A stretch of 23,339 bases of DNA from Alloprevotella sp. Its GTDB lineage: Bacteria > Bacteroidota > Bacteroidia > Bacteroidales > Bacteroidaceae. A model generated the notes under the pieces. It did not search any database and was not told the origin of the DNA. It saw only the letters and a list, made by a program, of their open reading frames with translations. The stretch's first letter is position 1. Every line of letters begins with the position of its first letter. Positions 7,270 to 14,510 of the stretch are shown in pieces. The position numbers were made by a program, and so were the translations under genes. The stretch covers positions 1-23,339 of the forward strand of contig JABZGM010000005.1 in assembly GCA_015259235.1 (NCBI GenBank). The letters run 5' to 3'.

Positions 7270-8265
7270 ATGAAGAAGCAAATCGCTATTATTGCCGGAG
7301 GTGATTCCTCAGAGCATGATGTGTCGCTGCGCAGCGCAGCTGGTATCTTTTCGTTCATGGATGCCGAAAAATATGATTGCTACATCGTAGAACAGCGTGG
7401 CAATGCCATGCAAGTACTCGTAGAAGACGAGAAGATTCCGATGAATCTCCACGACTTCTCCTACACCCATAAAGGCGAGCGTCGCACGTTCGACTTTGCC
7501 TACATCACCATTCATGGCACTCCTGGTGAGAATGGTATCCTTCAAGGTTATTTCGATCTCATTGGTCTTCCTTATAGCACCAGTGGGGTCTTGGTAGAGG
7601 CTTTGACATTTAACAAATTTGCGTTGAACAATTATCTCCGCTCTCTGCCCAATCTCCACGTAAGTGATAGCATCATGGTGCGTCGTGGCATGACTTTGCC
7701 CACAGCCTCCGAGGTGGTGGAAAGAGTAGGGCTTCCCTGCTTCATCAAGCCCAATGCTGGCGGCAGTTCCTTCGGTGTGACGAAGGTGAAGACCGAAGCA
7801 GAAGTGCTTCCTGCCATCGAAAAGGCCATGAACGAGAGTGATGAGGTGATGATTGAGCGTTTGTTGGTCGGCACCGAAATCACTTGTGGCTGTTTCCGTC
7901 GCAAGAATGGCGAAGTAGTCACCTTCCCCATCACAGAAGTAGTGGTGAAGGGCGTAGAGTTCTTCGACTACGAAGCCAAATACGAAGGCAAGAGCGACGA
8001 AATCACTCCTGCGCGCATTGCCCCCGAAACAGCAGCTCGTGTGAGCGAAATGACACAATATATCTATCGCCAGCTCGATTGCTACGGCATCATTCGCATC
8101 GATTACATCCTCTCAGGCGAGAAGGGCAATGAACAAATCAATCTGCTCGAAATCAACACCACGCCTGGCATGACGCCTGCTTCGTTCATTCCTCAACAAG
8201 TGCGTGCTTCTGAGTTTGAAATTGCCGACGTGCTTTCTGAAATCATCGAGGGCAAGTTTGCCTAA
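7270..8265 (+). CDS. ddl: D-alanine--D-alanine ligase
   Basis: An ATP-grasp enzyme that joins two D-alanines for the peptidoglycan stem peptide, in the cytosol. Residues visible by comparison with E. coli DdlB are E15 (SSEHDVSL), the ATP-site lysine K160 and serine loop GGSS (164-167), the omega-loop tyrosine Y238 in FFDYEAKY (231-238), and the Mg-binding LEINTTPGMT near residue 295. The tyrosine corresponds to DdlB Tyr216. Its presence points to D-Ala-D-Ala rather than D-Ala-D-lactate synthesis, because depsipeptide ligases carry Phe or His there. The length of 331 residues is normal. It follows the rluD-type gene by 171 nt and precedes the acyltransferase by 71 nt. Confidence 0.96.
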   Translation: MKKQIAIIAGGDSSEHDVSLRSAAGIFSFMDAEKYDCYIVEQRGNAMQVLVEDEKIPMNLHDFSYTHKGERRTFDFAYITIHGTPGENGILQGYFDLIGLPYSTSGVLVEALTFNKFALNNYLRSLPNLHVSDSIMVRRGMTLPTASEVVERVGLPCFIKPNAGGSSFGVTKVKTEAEVLPAIEKAMNESDEVMIERLLVGTEITCGCFRRKNGEVVTFPITEVVVKGVEFFDYEAKYEGKSDEITPARIAPETAARVSEMTQYIYRQLDCYGIIRIDYILSGEKGNEQINLLEINTTPGMTPASFIPQQVRASEFEIADVLSEIIEGKFA

Positions 8266-8336
8266 TCGAAATAAATACGCGTAAAAAGCGCGTGTTCGCA
8301 ACATATCATTAAAGGTATTCCCTAAATATCGCAATT

Positions 8337-9506
8337 ATGCAACATATTCCTGCGGAGTTTGACGACATCCGGTCGCACACCGATGCCGAGATTCGCCCTA
8401 GTTTTCAGGCACTGCTCCACGATCGTCTCTTCATGCGCGTGCTTCGTGGCTTCGTCCCATGGTTGCCCGTAAGTTGGATTCGTGCTTTCTTGCAATTCAC
8501 CTTCCTTGGGGTGAACAGCGTGTTGGGCTTTCAGAAACGCTACATGTTGCGCGCCATGCACCTCCTCATGTGGCGCACCACCAAAGGGGTCAAATTGGAT
8601 TATAGCGCCCTTCGAGAGAAGCGTGCAGGGTATACCTATATTTCCAACCATCGTGACATTGTGCTCGATGTAGCGATGCTCGATGTTATCTTGATGGACA
8701 ACGGATTTCCCAATACAGCCCAAATTGCTATTGGTGACAACCTCTTGATTCATCCTTGGATTGAGCAGTTTGTACGCATGAACAAAGGTTTCCTCGTGCG
8801 TCGCTCTGTGGCAGCCCGTCAACTTCTGGAAGCAAGTAAGCACATGAGCCGATACATGCACTACGTCATCGGCACGCGCGAAGACAATATTTGGATTGCC
8901 CAGCGTGAAGGACGTGCAAAAGACTCCAGCGACCACACACAGCCCTCTGTGTTGCGCATGATGGCACTAGGAGGTGATGGAAATCACTATGAGAACCTTC
9001 GCCACATGCAAGTCGTTCCGCTCACGATTTCTTACGAATATGACCCTTGCGACTACTTGAAAGCCAAGGAATTTCAACAGAAGCGCGATGATGCCACCTT
9101 CAAGAAGTCGAAGCAAGACGACCTCGACAACATGCGCGTGGGCATCCTCGGCAAGAAAGGGCGTGTGCATTACCGCACTGCCGACTGCATCAACCATTGG
9201 TTGGAGGAGTACAAAGACCTTTCTGCCAAAGAATTCTTTGAAGCTGTGGCAGCGCGCATAGATCGCGACATCCATGCGGGCTACGAACTTTATCCCAACA
9301 ACTATGTAGCTGCCGATCTCTTGGAAGGGGGGAAGCGATTTGCCAATCATTACACAGCCAAGGATGTGGCGCGTTTTGAGAAGTATCTGCAAAGCCGTCT
9401 CGATCTCATCGAGTTGCCCAATAAGGATGAGGCTTATTTGCGCGAACGCATGCTCACGATGTATGCCAATCCGCTCTACAATTACCTCAAAGCACACGAA
9501 GGCTAA
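8337..9506 (+). CDS. Lysophospholipid-type acyltransferase (PlsC/GPAT-like)
   Basis: A 389-residue protein of the glycerolipid acyltransferase superfamily. Block I reads SNHRDIVLD (103-111), and a block III-like WIAQREGRAKD (186-196) matches the phosphate-binding EGxR element. The substrate-entry block around 150-156 reads KGFLVRR. It is longer than PlsC (about 240), with an extra C-terminal region of about 170 mostly helical residues. The block I histidine and aspartate are five residues apart (HX5D) instead of the usual four; HRD places a second acidic residue two positions after the histidine. No obvious signal peptide is present; a hydrophobic stretch around 38-65 could associate with the membrane. 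Its place after ddl suggests a role in envelope lipid synthesis; the acyl acceptor is not known. Confidence 0.85.
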   Translation: MQHIPAEFDDIRSHTDAEIRPSFQALLHDRLFMRVLRGFVPWLPVSWIRAFLQFTFLGVNSVLGFQKRYMLRAMHLLMWRTTKGVKLDYSALREKRAGYTYISNHRDIVLDVAMLDVILMDNGFPNTAQIAIGDNLLIHPWIEQFVRMNKGFLVRRSVAARQLLEASKHMSRYMHYVIGTREDNIWIAQREGRAKDSSDHTQPSVLRMMALGGDGNHYENLRHMQVVPLTISYEYDPCDYLKAKEFQQKRDDATFKKSKQDDLDNMRVGILGKKGRVHYRTADCINHWLEEYKDLSAKEFFEAVAARIDRDIHAGYELYPNNYVAADLLEGGKRFANHYTAKDVARFEKYLQSRLDLIELPNKDEAYLRERMLTMYANPLYNYLKAHEG

Positions 9507-9539
9507 TTCCTCCATTTTGTCCCTTTTGCACGAAACATC

Positions 9540-10208
9540 ATGATTTTTTCCTCGTTAAAGCCCTTTTTCTCTCGCTTTATCCTCCTCATCCTATGGGGAG
9601 TGGGAAGTTTGTTGTTGGTGCAATGCGATAAAGATGAGGATCTCCTGCCAGCTTTGCGCACTGACCTCCTTTTGGTACGCACCGATGCTCAAGGGCGTGT
9701 CATGCAGTTGATCACAGACGAGGGAGAAATCTTGTTTCCTTCGCAGCCCATAAGCGGTGGTCGCACCGATACCACCTATCGCGTCTTGGCTGTCTACCAT
9801 CGCCATGAGGCGTCGGCGCAAGTGGAGGTGCGACACCTGGTGCAGATTCCTACTGCTCCTCCGGTGCAGTTGGACGAGAAGCAACAACAAGATGCTCCCA
9901 TCCAACTATTGTCGCTGTGGAAAAGTAAGACTTTTCTGAATCTCCGTTTCGGCATTCCCAAAAGTTTTCACGGACAACACACCATCGGATGGGCATACCG
10001 TGGCATCATCCAGCAGACTGATGGGCACCGCTTACTTCGTTTGCAACTCTATCACAATGCGTATGCCGATCGCAATGATTATTATGAAGATGCCTATCTC
10101 TCCTGTCCCCTCCAGTCATTCTCGCAATGGCTCACCGCAGGACGCGACAGCATCGTCTTAGAAGTCAATACCTACCAAGGGCGATACACGAAAGTTTTTC
10201 CCTACTGA
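9540..10208 (+). CDS. NigD-like lipoprotein
   Basis: A 222-residue predicted lipoprotein. A hydrophobic signal (about 13-28) ends at cysteine C29 in LLLVQC; the residue before the cysteine is Gln, which is off the canonical lipobox. The cysteine is followed by DKDED, an acidic cluster like the lipoprotein export signals that send Bacteroidetes lipoproteins to the cell surface. The body has two beta-rich parts, about 45-110 and 120-215, the second reading LNLRFGIPKSFHGQHTIGW then LRLQLYHNAYADRNDYYEDAYLSCPL. This arrangement recalls the NigD-like families, named from a bacteriocin-associated operon; the molecular function is unknown. It starts 33 nt after the acyltransferase stop and may be cotranscribed with it. 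Confidence 0.8.
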   Translation: MIFSSLKPFFSRFILLILWGVGSLLLVQCDKDEDLLPALRTDLLLVRTDAQGRVMQLITDEGEILFPSQPISGGRTDTTYRVLAVYHRHEASAQVEVRHLVQIPTAPPVQLDEKQQQDAPIQLLSLWKSKTFLNLRFGIPKSFHGQHTIGWAYRGIIQQTDGHRLLRLQLYHNAYADRNDYYEDAYLSCPLQSFSQWLTAGRDSIVLEVNTYQGRYTKVFPY

Positions 10209-10347
10209 TCGGTTGTTGGGCACAATCGTTTCTGTTTTCAGGGTAAATCTCGCTTGAGATGCGCACTTCCACTCTCTGAATGCTCCGATACGCTCAGGCG
10301 TGTTGCCGACTTAGTCACTTAGTTTTTTTCTAAATAATACCTATTGC

Positions 10348-11433
10348 ATGCTCCTATCACCAGAAAACATACAGCAACAAACGCGTGCTTTGTGGGAGTC
10401 CTCCTTTCCCGAAGTCTCTTCCGAACGTCTTGATCTCTATTTTCAGCGTCGTTATGCCGATGAGCGCAATGTAACAGTGCGCCACGATGGCAAAGTTCGT
10501 GCTGCCGTGCAAGTACTTCCTTTCAAATTCCTCTTTGGTGGCAAAGGTGTCTCTGTGGGACACCTCAATGGTCTTTGTGCAGAAAGTGGTGCAGATCAAG
10601 GCAAACTCGAGGCTCAAGTGATGCGTCAAGCGCTCCGCAAAATGTATGATGAGGGACAAATGTTGAGCTTTTTGCTTCCTCACGATGAGAAGCATCGCAA
10701 AGCCATCGAGAAATCGCATCTCGGTAGCTTTTGGACCGCAACACATCGTTTGTTGGTTCCCTTCGATCTCCCCGAAAACTATCGTCCTGATTTTAATATC
10801 GACATTCTTCCAGAAGAGACTTGGGGACGCGAATTATGGACTTTCTACAACACTTTTGGTGGACGTCATGACTATGAAATCCGTCACGACCGCGATAGTT
10901 TTGAGACTGCGCTCCAACAGCATCAACAAGAAGGTGGACTACTCTTCGTGGCGCGTCGTCGTGGCAAGATAGTGGGTTTCTGTGTAGCCATTAAGCAAGC
11001 CCGCATGCTTAAGAGTGGTAAACCTTCGAAGAAGGATTTTTATGCCCACATTCGTTTTATGCTCACCACTGATCAAAATGTGGTTTACCATTTCCGTCGC
11101 AGAGTGGCAGAAGTGTTTGAGGTGCAGGAAGTGGCTGTTGTGGGCGGATGCCCAGGACGTGGTTTCAAAGAGGCTAAGCCCTACGCCATGGCGCGTGTGG
11201 TTGATGTCTTAGGTTTCCTCCAGTTCTTAGGACGTGTGCACCCTGGTTTGCAACTCACAGTGGGAGTAGAGAACGACGAAGATATCCCCGAAAACAATGG
11301 TTATTACGAACTCTATGAAGGCGAAGTGCGTGTGCTCGAACATCGCCCCGACAATGTACTTACAGCTGGTGGACTTGCTGCGCTTTTGCTCGGTAGTCAA
11401 CCGGTGCAATTGCCTCTGATGCTTGATGAGTGA
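10348..11433 (+). CDS. Eis-like GNAT family N-acetyltransferase
   Basis: A cytosolic protein of 361 residues with the layout of Eis-type acetyltransferases. An N-terminal GNAT domain (about 1-140) includes RNVTVRHDGKVRAAVQVLPF and VSVGHLNGLCAESGADQGKLEAQVMRQAL. A second GNAT-like domain (about 150-270) has FVARRRGKIVGFCVAI. An SCP2-like C-terminal part begins near AKPYAMARVVDVLGFLQFL. Mycobacterial Eis acetylates aminoglycosides and protein lysines, but the family is broad and no substrate can be assigned. The length is slightly under the 390-410 typical of Eis. The gap upstream (139 nt) shows no convincing promoter. A long hairpin lies just after the stop codon. Confidence 0.83.
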   Translation: MLLSPENIQQQTRALWESSFPEVSSERLDLYFQRRYADERNVTVRHDGKVRAAVQVLPFKFLFGGKGVSVGHLNGLCAESGADQGKLEAQVMRQALRKMYDEGQMLSFLLPHDEKHRKAIEKSHLGSFWTATHRLLVPFDLPENYRPDFNIDILPEETWGRELWTFYNTFGGRHDYEIRHDRDSFETALQQHQQEGGLLFVARRRGKIVGFCVAIKQARMLKSGKPSKKDFYAHIRFMLTTDQNVVYHFRRRVAEVFEVQEVAVVGGCPGRGFKEAKPYAMARVVDVLGFLQFLGRVHPGLQLTVGVENDEDIPENNGYYELYEGEVRVLEHRPDNVLTAGGLAALLLGSQPVQLPLMLDE

Positions 11434-12670
11434 TCTCGATATCCCCATTACACATCGATGGTTTTGCCGTGTGCGAAGCCATCGATGTTGTGTTTTCTAC
11501 CCCTTTTCCCTTGCCCTATTGCGCACCTACTCCTCCTTGCATAAGCTGTTGGGGAGTGGGGGGAAGGTGTTGTTGCTGTTGGCTCTGGTGACACTTCCCC
11601 TGCAAGCACAGTTGGCTCAAGTGTTACCCCAGAGAGCTTTGTCGAAATGGAAGGTCCCTGCAGGGAATTATAGTGGCATCACCCCTTTGGGCAACAACCG
11701 TTTCGCTGTGGTCAGTGACAAAGCGCCGAGTCTGGGTTATTTTGAGTGGGAAATCCTGCAGGATAGTCTCACGGGACAAGTCACGCACGTGTCTGCACTG
11801 GGCTTTCGTCCGTTGCAGTCGAGGGAAAAACAAGCTGAGGATGCCCTCGATGTGGAAGACTTGGTTTTTGATGCACAGCGTGGAGCGGTGTGGATAGCCA
11901 ACGAAGGTGACCAAACGCTCACAGCCTACGACACCGCTACGCAACAGCGTGCTGCAACGATGGATATTCCTCCTTATTTTTCGCGAGATAGCATTTTTGC
12001 CAACTTAGGTTTTGAAGCACTTGCCCATGATGCAGTCACCCAACTCTGGTGTAGCACGAGCGAATCACCACTTCGAGCTGACGCTCCTGCGCGTCCTGAG
12101 CAACTGTTGCCCAAGATGACGCTCAACTTACGCCTTGCCTTCTGGGATAGCACCTTCACTGCTCGTCGCATTGTGCCTTATCGCATGGCAACTTCGCAAC
12201 TTTCGCGACAAGCACGCTATTATCTGCAAGGGGTGCCAGCTCTTTGTTTTTTGCCCAATGGGTCTTTGCTCGTGATGGAGCGCGAACTCTCAGTGCCTCG
12301 CACCTACTTGGGCGCGAAATGCCACATTCGTTTGCGATGGATGGCTGCCAAAGCCCTGCAGCAGTGGGCAGTGAGTATAGAAAGTCTCAGCTCAGATGCA
12401 AGGAGCACTGCTACATCGCTTACCGCCACGCAATGGACTGCACTTGCGCCTCAGACTCCAGTGGCAGAGATTGCAGAATGGCGCACCCAATTAGGCATCT
12501 TTAGCCGTAGTCTAGCCAACTATGAAGGGATGTGTCTGGGACGTCGTTTGGCAGATGGTCGTCAAACCGTGCTGTGTGTGAGTGACGCACAGGGTGGGGC
12601 AGGGCGTTGCGGAGTGCATCTCCGCGATTTCCTCCGCGTGGTCGTGCTGGATCGCCAATGCACCGATTGA
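11426..12670 (+). CDS. Secreted protein with phytase-like (esterase-like activity of phytase) domain
   Basis: An exported beta-propeller-type protein. The mature part begins near LAQVLPQRALSKWKVPAGNYSGITPLGNNRFAVVSDK. It contains LDVEDLVFDAQRGAVWIANEG, GVPALCFLPNGSLLVMERE and, near the end, SLANYEGMCLGRRLADGRQTVLCVSDAQGG, the pattern of the phytase-like family. Phytate or phosphodiester activity in this family is poorly established, so the substrate is open. From the ATG at 11426 the frame overlaps the GNAT stop and would put a 46-residue lead before the hydrophobic core (VLLLLALVTLPLQA). A classical signal peptide fits much better with a TTG start at 11519 or 11537 (MHKLLGSGGKVLLLL...), both downstream of the hairpin at 11452-11488. 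I list the ATG boundary but think the true start is one of the TTG codons. Confidence 0.82.
   Translation: MSDLDIPITHRWFCRVRSHRCCVFYPFSLALLRTYSSLHKLLGSGGKVLLLLALVTLPLQAQLAQVLPQRALSKWKVPAGNYSGITPLGNNRFAVVSDKAPSLGYFEWEILQDSLTGQVTHVSALGFRPLQSREKQAEDALDVEDLVFDAQRGAVWIANEGDQTLTAYDTATQQRAATMDIPPYFSRDSIFANLGFEALAHDAVTQLWCSTSESPLRADAPARPEQLLPKMTLNLRLAFWDSTFTARRIVPYRMATSQLSRQARYYLQGVPALCFLPNGSLLVMERELSVPRTYLGAKCHIRLRWMAAKALQQWAVSIESLSSDARSTATSLTATQWTALAPQTPVAEIAEWRTQLGIFSRSLANYEGMCLGRRLADGRQTVLCVSDAQGGAGRCGVHLRDFLRVVVLDRQCTD
11452..11488 (+). terminator. Strong hairpin after the GNAT gene, probable terminator
   Basis: ACATCGATGG (11452-11461) pairs perfectly with CCATCGATGT (11479-11488). The stem continues inward through TTTTGC/GCGAAG, with two G-U pairs, to a CGTGT loop, giving 16 bp in total. 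TGTGTTTTCT follows. It begins 18 nt after the GNAT stop. It lies inside the longest possible reading frame of the next gene, which argues that translation of that gene starts downstream of it. Confidence 0.65.
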
Positions 12671-12822
12671 GGTCGCAATAGTTTCTGGGGCATTCCCTCA
12701 TTTTCCCCTCCTTCCTCCAAAATGTACGAATGACCGATTTTGTTTTTATCTCGTTTATCACGAAGACGTCGGCAGTTTTGTTGCAAACTCTGGGAATGTT
12801 GGCGAGAAATCTCCGAAGTTCT

Positions 12823-12847
12823 TTCAAATAACTCCGAGCTATTTGAA
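12823..12847. repeat. Short inverted repeat and paired CTCCGA direct repeats
   Basis: TTCAAATA (12823-12830) and TATTTGAA (12840-12847) are perfect inverted arms around a 9-nt loop. Two CTCCGA-containing units start at 12811 and 12832, 21 nt apart, the same period as the repeat cluster at 836-915. The preceding 12-mer AGAAATCTCCGA (12805-12816) is identical to 898-909. Function unknown; it lies about 75-95 nt upstream of the barrel gene start. Confidence 0.45.
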
Positions 12848-12919
12848 CACATCAGTCTCATCTCCTCCACTGCTGCCGATTTGGTTTTATCATCATTACT
12901 CATCCTATATTCGATACTC

Positions 12920-13525
12920 ATGTTTTTTCTTGCCACTCCTGACTCATTAGGAGAGTTCGTCGTCAATTTGCTCTATGCATTGGGTTGCCTCATTGGCACC
13001 ACGCATTTCACCACCAGTCCCGACCCACCGCAATCGAAGTTTTCTGCCGAAGTCGGGGTGCTGAGTGGGGTGAGCTATGAGCAACCCATCGGAGGGAAAT
13101 TCTCTCTCGTGGGCAAAGCAGGGGTGACGATGCTCGATCAGGGTAACCCATGGGCGTATAGCGGTTTTCAACCCGCCGCAGAACTCGGCCTGCGCTGGTA
13201 TTTCTCTGGTGTTTCTCCCAGCAATGCCAACAACGAAGGGAGCTACCTTGCGCTCCGCAGCTTCATCAGTTATCAAAAGATGGCGTTCTGGGCAGCTCGT
13301 CCTGACCTGTATCACCACGTAGCCGCATTTGACTACTCCCTTGTGTGGGGGCGCACATGGAATCTCAATCCACGCTGGGCATTGAAAACACAAATCGGCA
13401 TCGGCGCGCATGGTTATCTCCGCACCTCAGCCCAAGAAGCCTTCTACGACCAACCTGAAAATTATGGCACCGAGACAAGTGGCCTCACTTGTCCCGTCGA
13501 CATCGGCCTCGTCTATCGGTTTTGA
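12920..13525 (+). CDS. Putative outer-membrane beta-barrel protein, paralog 1
   Basis: A 201-residue protein of unknown function. Alternating beta-strand segments such as FSAEVGVLSGVSYEQPIGGKF, AELGLRWYFSG and LVWGRTWNLNPRWALKTQIGIG, together with the C-terminal YRF ending in phenylalanine, fit a small outer-membrane barrel. The frame is open back to an ATG at 12740, but the ATG at 12920 is preferred because it gives a protein aligned end to end with the next gene (201 versus 202 residues, MFFL versus MYFL). The N-terminus has a hydrophobic stretch (FVVNLLYALGCLIG) without basic residues before it, so it is not a standard signal peptide. Over the 58-residue core starting KFSAEVGVLSG it is identical to paralog 2 at 46 positions. 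The function cannot be assigned. Confidence 0.75.
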   Translation: MFFLATPDSLGEFVVNLLYALGCLIGTTHFTTSPDPPQSKFSAEVGVLSGVSYEQPIGGKFSLVGKAGVTMLDQGNPWAYSGFQPAAELGLRWYFSGVSPSNANNEGSYLALRSFISYQKMAFWAARPDLYHHVAAFDYSLVWGRTWNLNPRWALKTQIGIGAHGYLRTSAQEAFYDQPENYGTETSGLTCPVDIGLVYRF

Positions 13526-13600
13526 GGAGTTGGATAAAAAATACATTGTATGCTTTCCAATTAGAAATGCACGGTATATTGAAATTTAGTTGGAGATTTC

Positions 13601-13632
13601 CTTGTAAGGAATGAAAGTTGTTGTTATCTTTA
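13601..13632 (+). promoter_or_regulatory. Possible promoter upstream of barrel paralog 2
   Basis: CTTG (13601-13604) and TATCTTTA (13625-13632) are 20 nt apart and resemble the -33/-7 boxes, with one mismatch in each. The predicted start is near 13640, leaving a leader of about 105 nt that contains the mini-ORF at 13660-13737. Confidence 0.4.
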
Positions 13633-13659
13633 CATCGATAAACTTAATGACCTATTTCA

Positions 13660-13737
13660 ATGAAGAACTTCCTACTATGTGCATGTTGTTTTTCTCAAGA
13701 TGACAATGAATGGGTTGGTCGTATTTTGTATTGGTAA
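13660..13737 (+). CDS. 25-codon mini-ORF in frame with barrel paralog 2
   Basis: The ORF encodes MKNFLLCACCFSQDDNEWVG followed by RILYW, then TAA at 13735-13737. It lies in the same frame as the next gene, whose ATG is nine bases further on. It begins like the start of a signal peptide (MKNFLLCACCFS). It could be a leader peptide, the remnant of an N-terminus cut off by a stop mutation, or chance. There is no evidence of translation other than the promoter-like boxes upstream. Confidence 0.2.
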   Translation: MKNFLLCACCFSQDDNEWVGRILYW

Positions 13738-13746
13738 TCGACAATT

Positions 13747-14355
13747 ATGTATTTCCTAGATTCTTCTTCAGGAGAGGTGATGGAATTTATGATGAAAATG
13801 CTTGTTGGCTTGTCCAGTATCATTGGATTCCCTAAAGTATCGACCACTCCTTACAAACCAGAGCCAAAATTAGCAGCCGAAGTGGGCGTGCTGAGTGGCG
13901 TGAGCTATGAACAACCCATCGGCGGGAAGTTTTCTGCCGTTGGAAAGCTGGGGCTTTCGATGTCTGACGAGGGAAACCCTTGGACGTATGCGGGATTTCA
14001 ACCAACTGCCGAACTCGGACTGCGTTGGTATTTTGCAGGAATTACCGAAGACGGCAACAACGAAGGCAGTTATCTTGCGGTTCGTACGCAATGGGCATAT
14101 CAGAGAATGGCATTTATCAAGTCCTACCCCGAAGAGCATAACCAACTCTATACCTATAGTGTGAGTCTTGTATGGGGACGATCGTGGAACATCAACGACC
14201 GCTGGGCGGTCAAGACACAAATAGGGATTGGCAACATTTGGAATGTTGAAAGTAAACGTCAGAAATGGGAGAATCGTAATCTTGATGGCTATCACGTTGG
14301 CAATGAATATGGAACGTTTTGCCCCGCGGACATCGGTGTGACTTATCGCTTCTAA
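13747..14355 (+). CDS. Putative outer-membrane beta-barrel protein, paralog 2
   Basis: A 202-residue tandem paralog of the preceding gene, sharing the AEVGVLSGVSYEQPIGGKFS segment exactly, then GFQPxAELGLRWYF, NNEGSYLA, SLVWGR and the terminal TYRF. The two proteins diverge mainly in the segments between strands: the region after MAF, and the stretch following QIGIG. This is what surface loops of a barrel would show. The N-terminus (MEFMMKMLVGLSSIIG) is hydrophobic but lacks a clear n-region and cleavage motif. Lengths, ends and order suggest a gene duplication followed by loop divergence. A hairpin follows 33 nt after the stop. Function unknown; a barrel is inferred from pattern only. Confidence 0.8.
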   Translation: MYFLDSSSGEVMEFMMKMLVGLSSIIGFPKVSTTPYKPEPKLAAEVGVLSGVSYEQPIGGKFSAVGKLGLSMSDEGNPWTYAGFQPTAELGLRWYFAGITEDGNNEGSYLAVRTQWAYQRMAFIKSYPEEHNQLYTYSVSLVWGRSWNINDRWAVKTQIGIGNIWNVESKRQKWENRNLDGYHVGNEYGTFCPADIGVTYRF

Positions 14356-14388
14356 ACATAGCGTTTTCTCCTTTACTCGTATAGATAT

Positions 14389-14426
14389 AGCGCAGCAAGT
14401 GGGCAGTGATGCCTGCGTGCTGCGCT
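14389..14426 (+). terminator. Hairpin after barrel paralog 2, probable terminator
   Basis: AGCGCAGCA (14389-14397) pairs perfectly with TGCTGCGCT (14418-14426). Inside, GGCA (14402-14405) pairs with TGCC (14410-14413) around a GTGA loop. The following U-tract is short (GTTTG), so termination may be inefficient. Confidence 0.5.
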
Positions 14427-14510
14427 GTTTGCAGAAAGAAGATAGCTTGCATTTTCGCGTTTTGCGGTGCGAAAGTGGACGTGTGCTAAATAAAAACTCC
14501 ATGAAAATCG

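Noticed and set aside
8277..8293. ACGCG/CGCGT hairpin between ddl and the acyltransferase as a terminator
   Set aside because: Only five pairs, with no U-tract. The two genes are 71 nt apart and more likely cotranscribed.
10209..10347. Promoter or terminator between the NigD-like gene and the GNAT gene
   Set aside because: There is a T-run at 10323-10329 and a small ATCTC/GAGAT hairpin, but they are not adjacent, and no TAnnTTTG box is clear. Too weak to call.
12740..12919. N-terminal 60-codon extension of barrel paralog 1
   Set aside because: The segment is Arg/Cys/Ser-rich and has no counterpart in paralog 2. The ATG at 12920 gives matching length and matching first residues.
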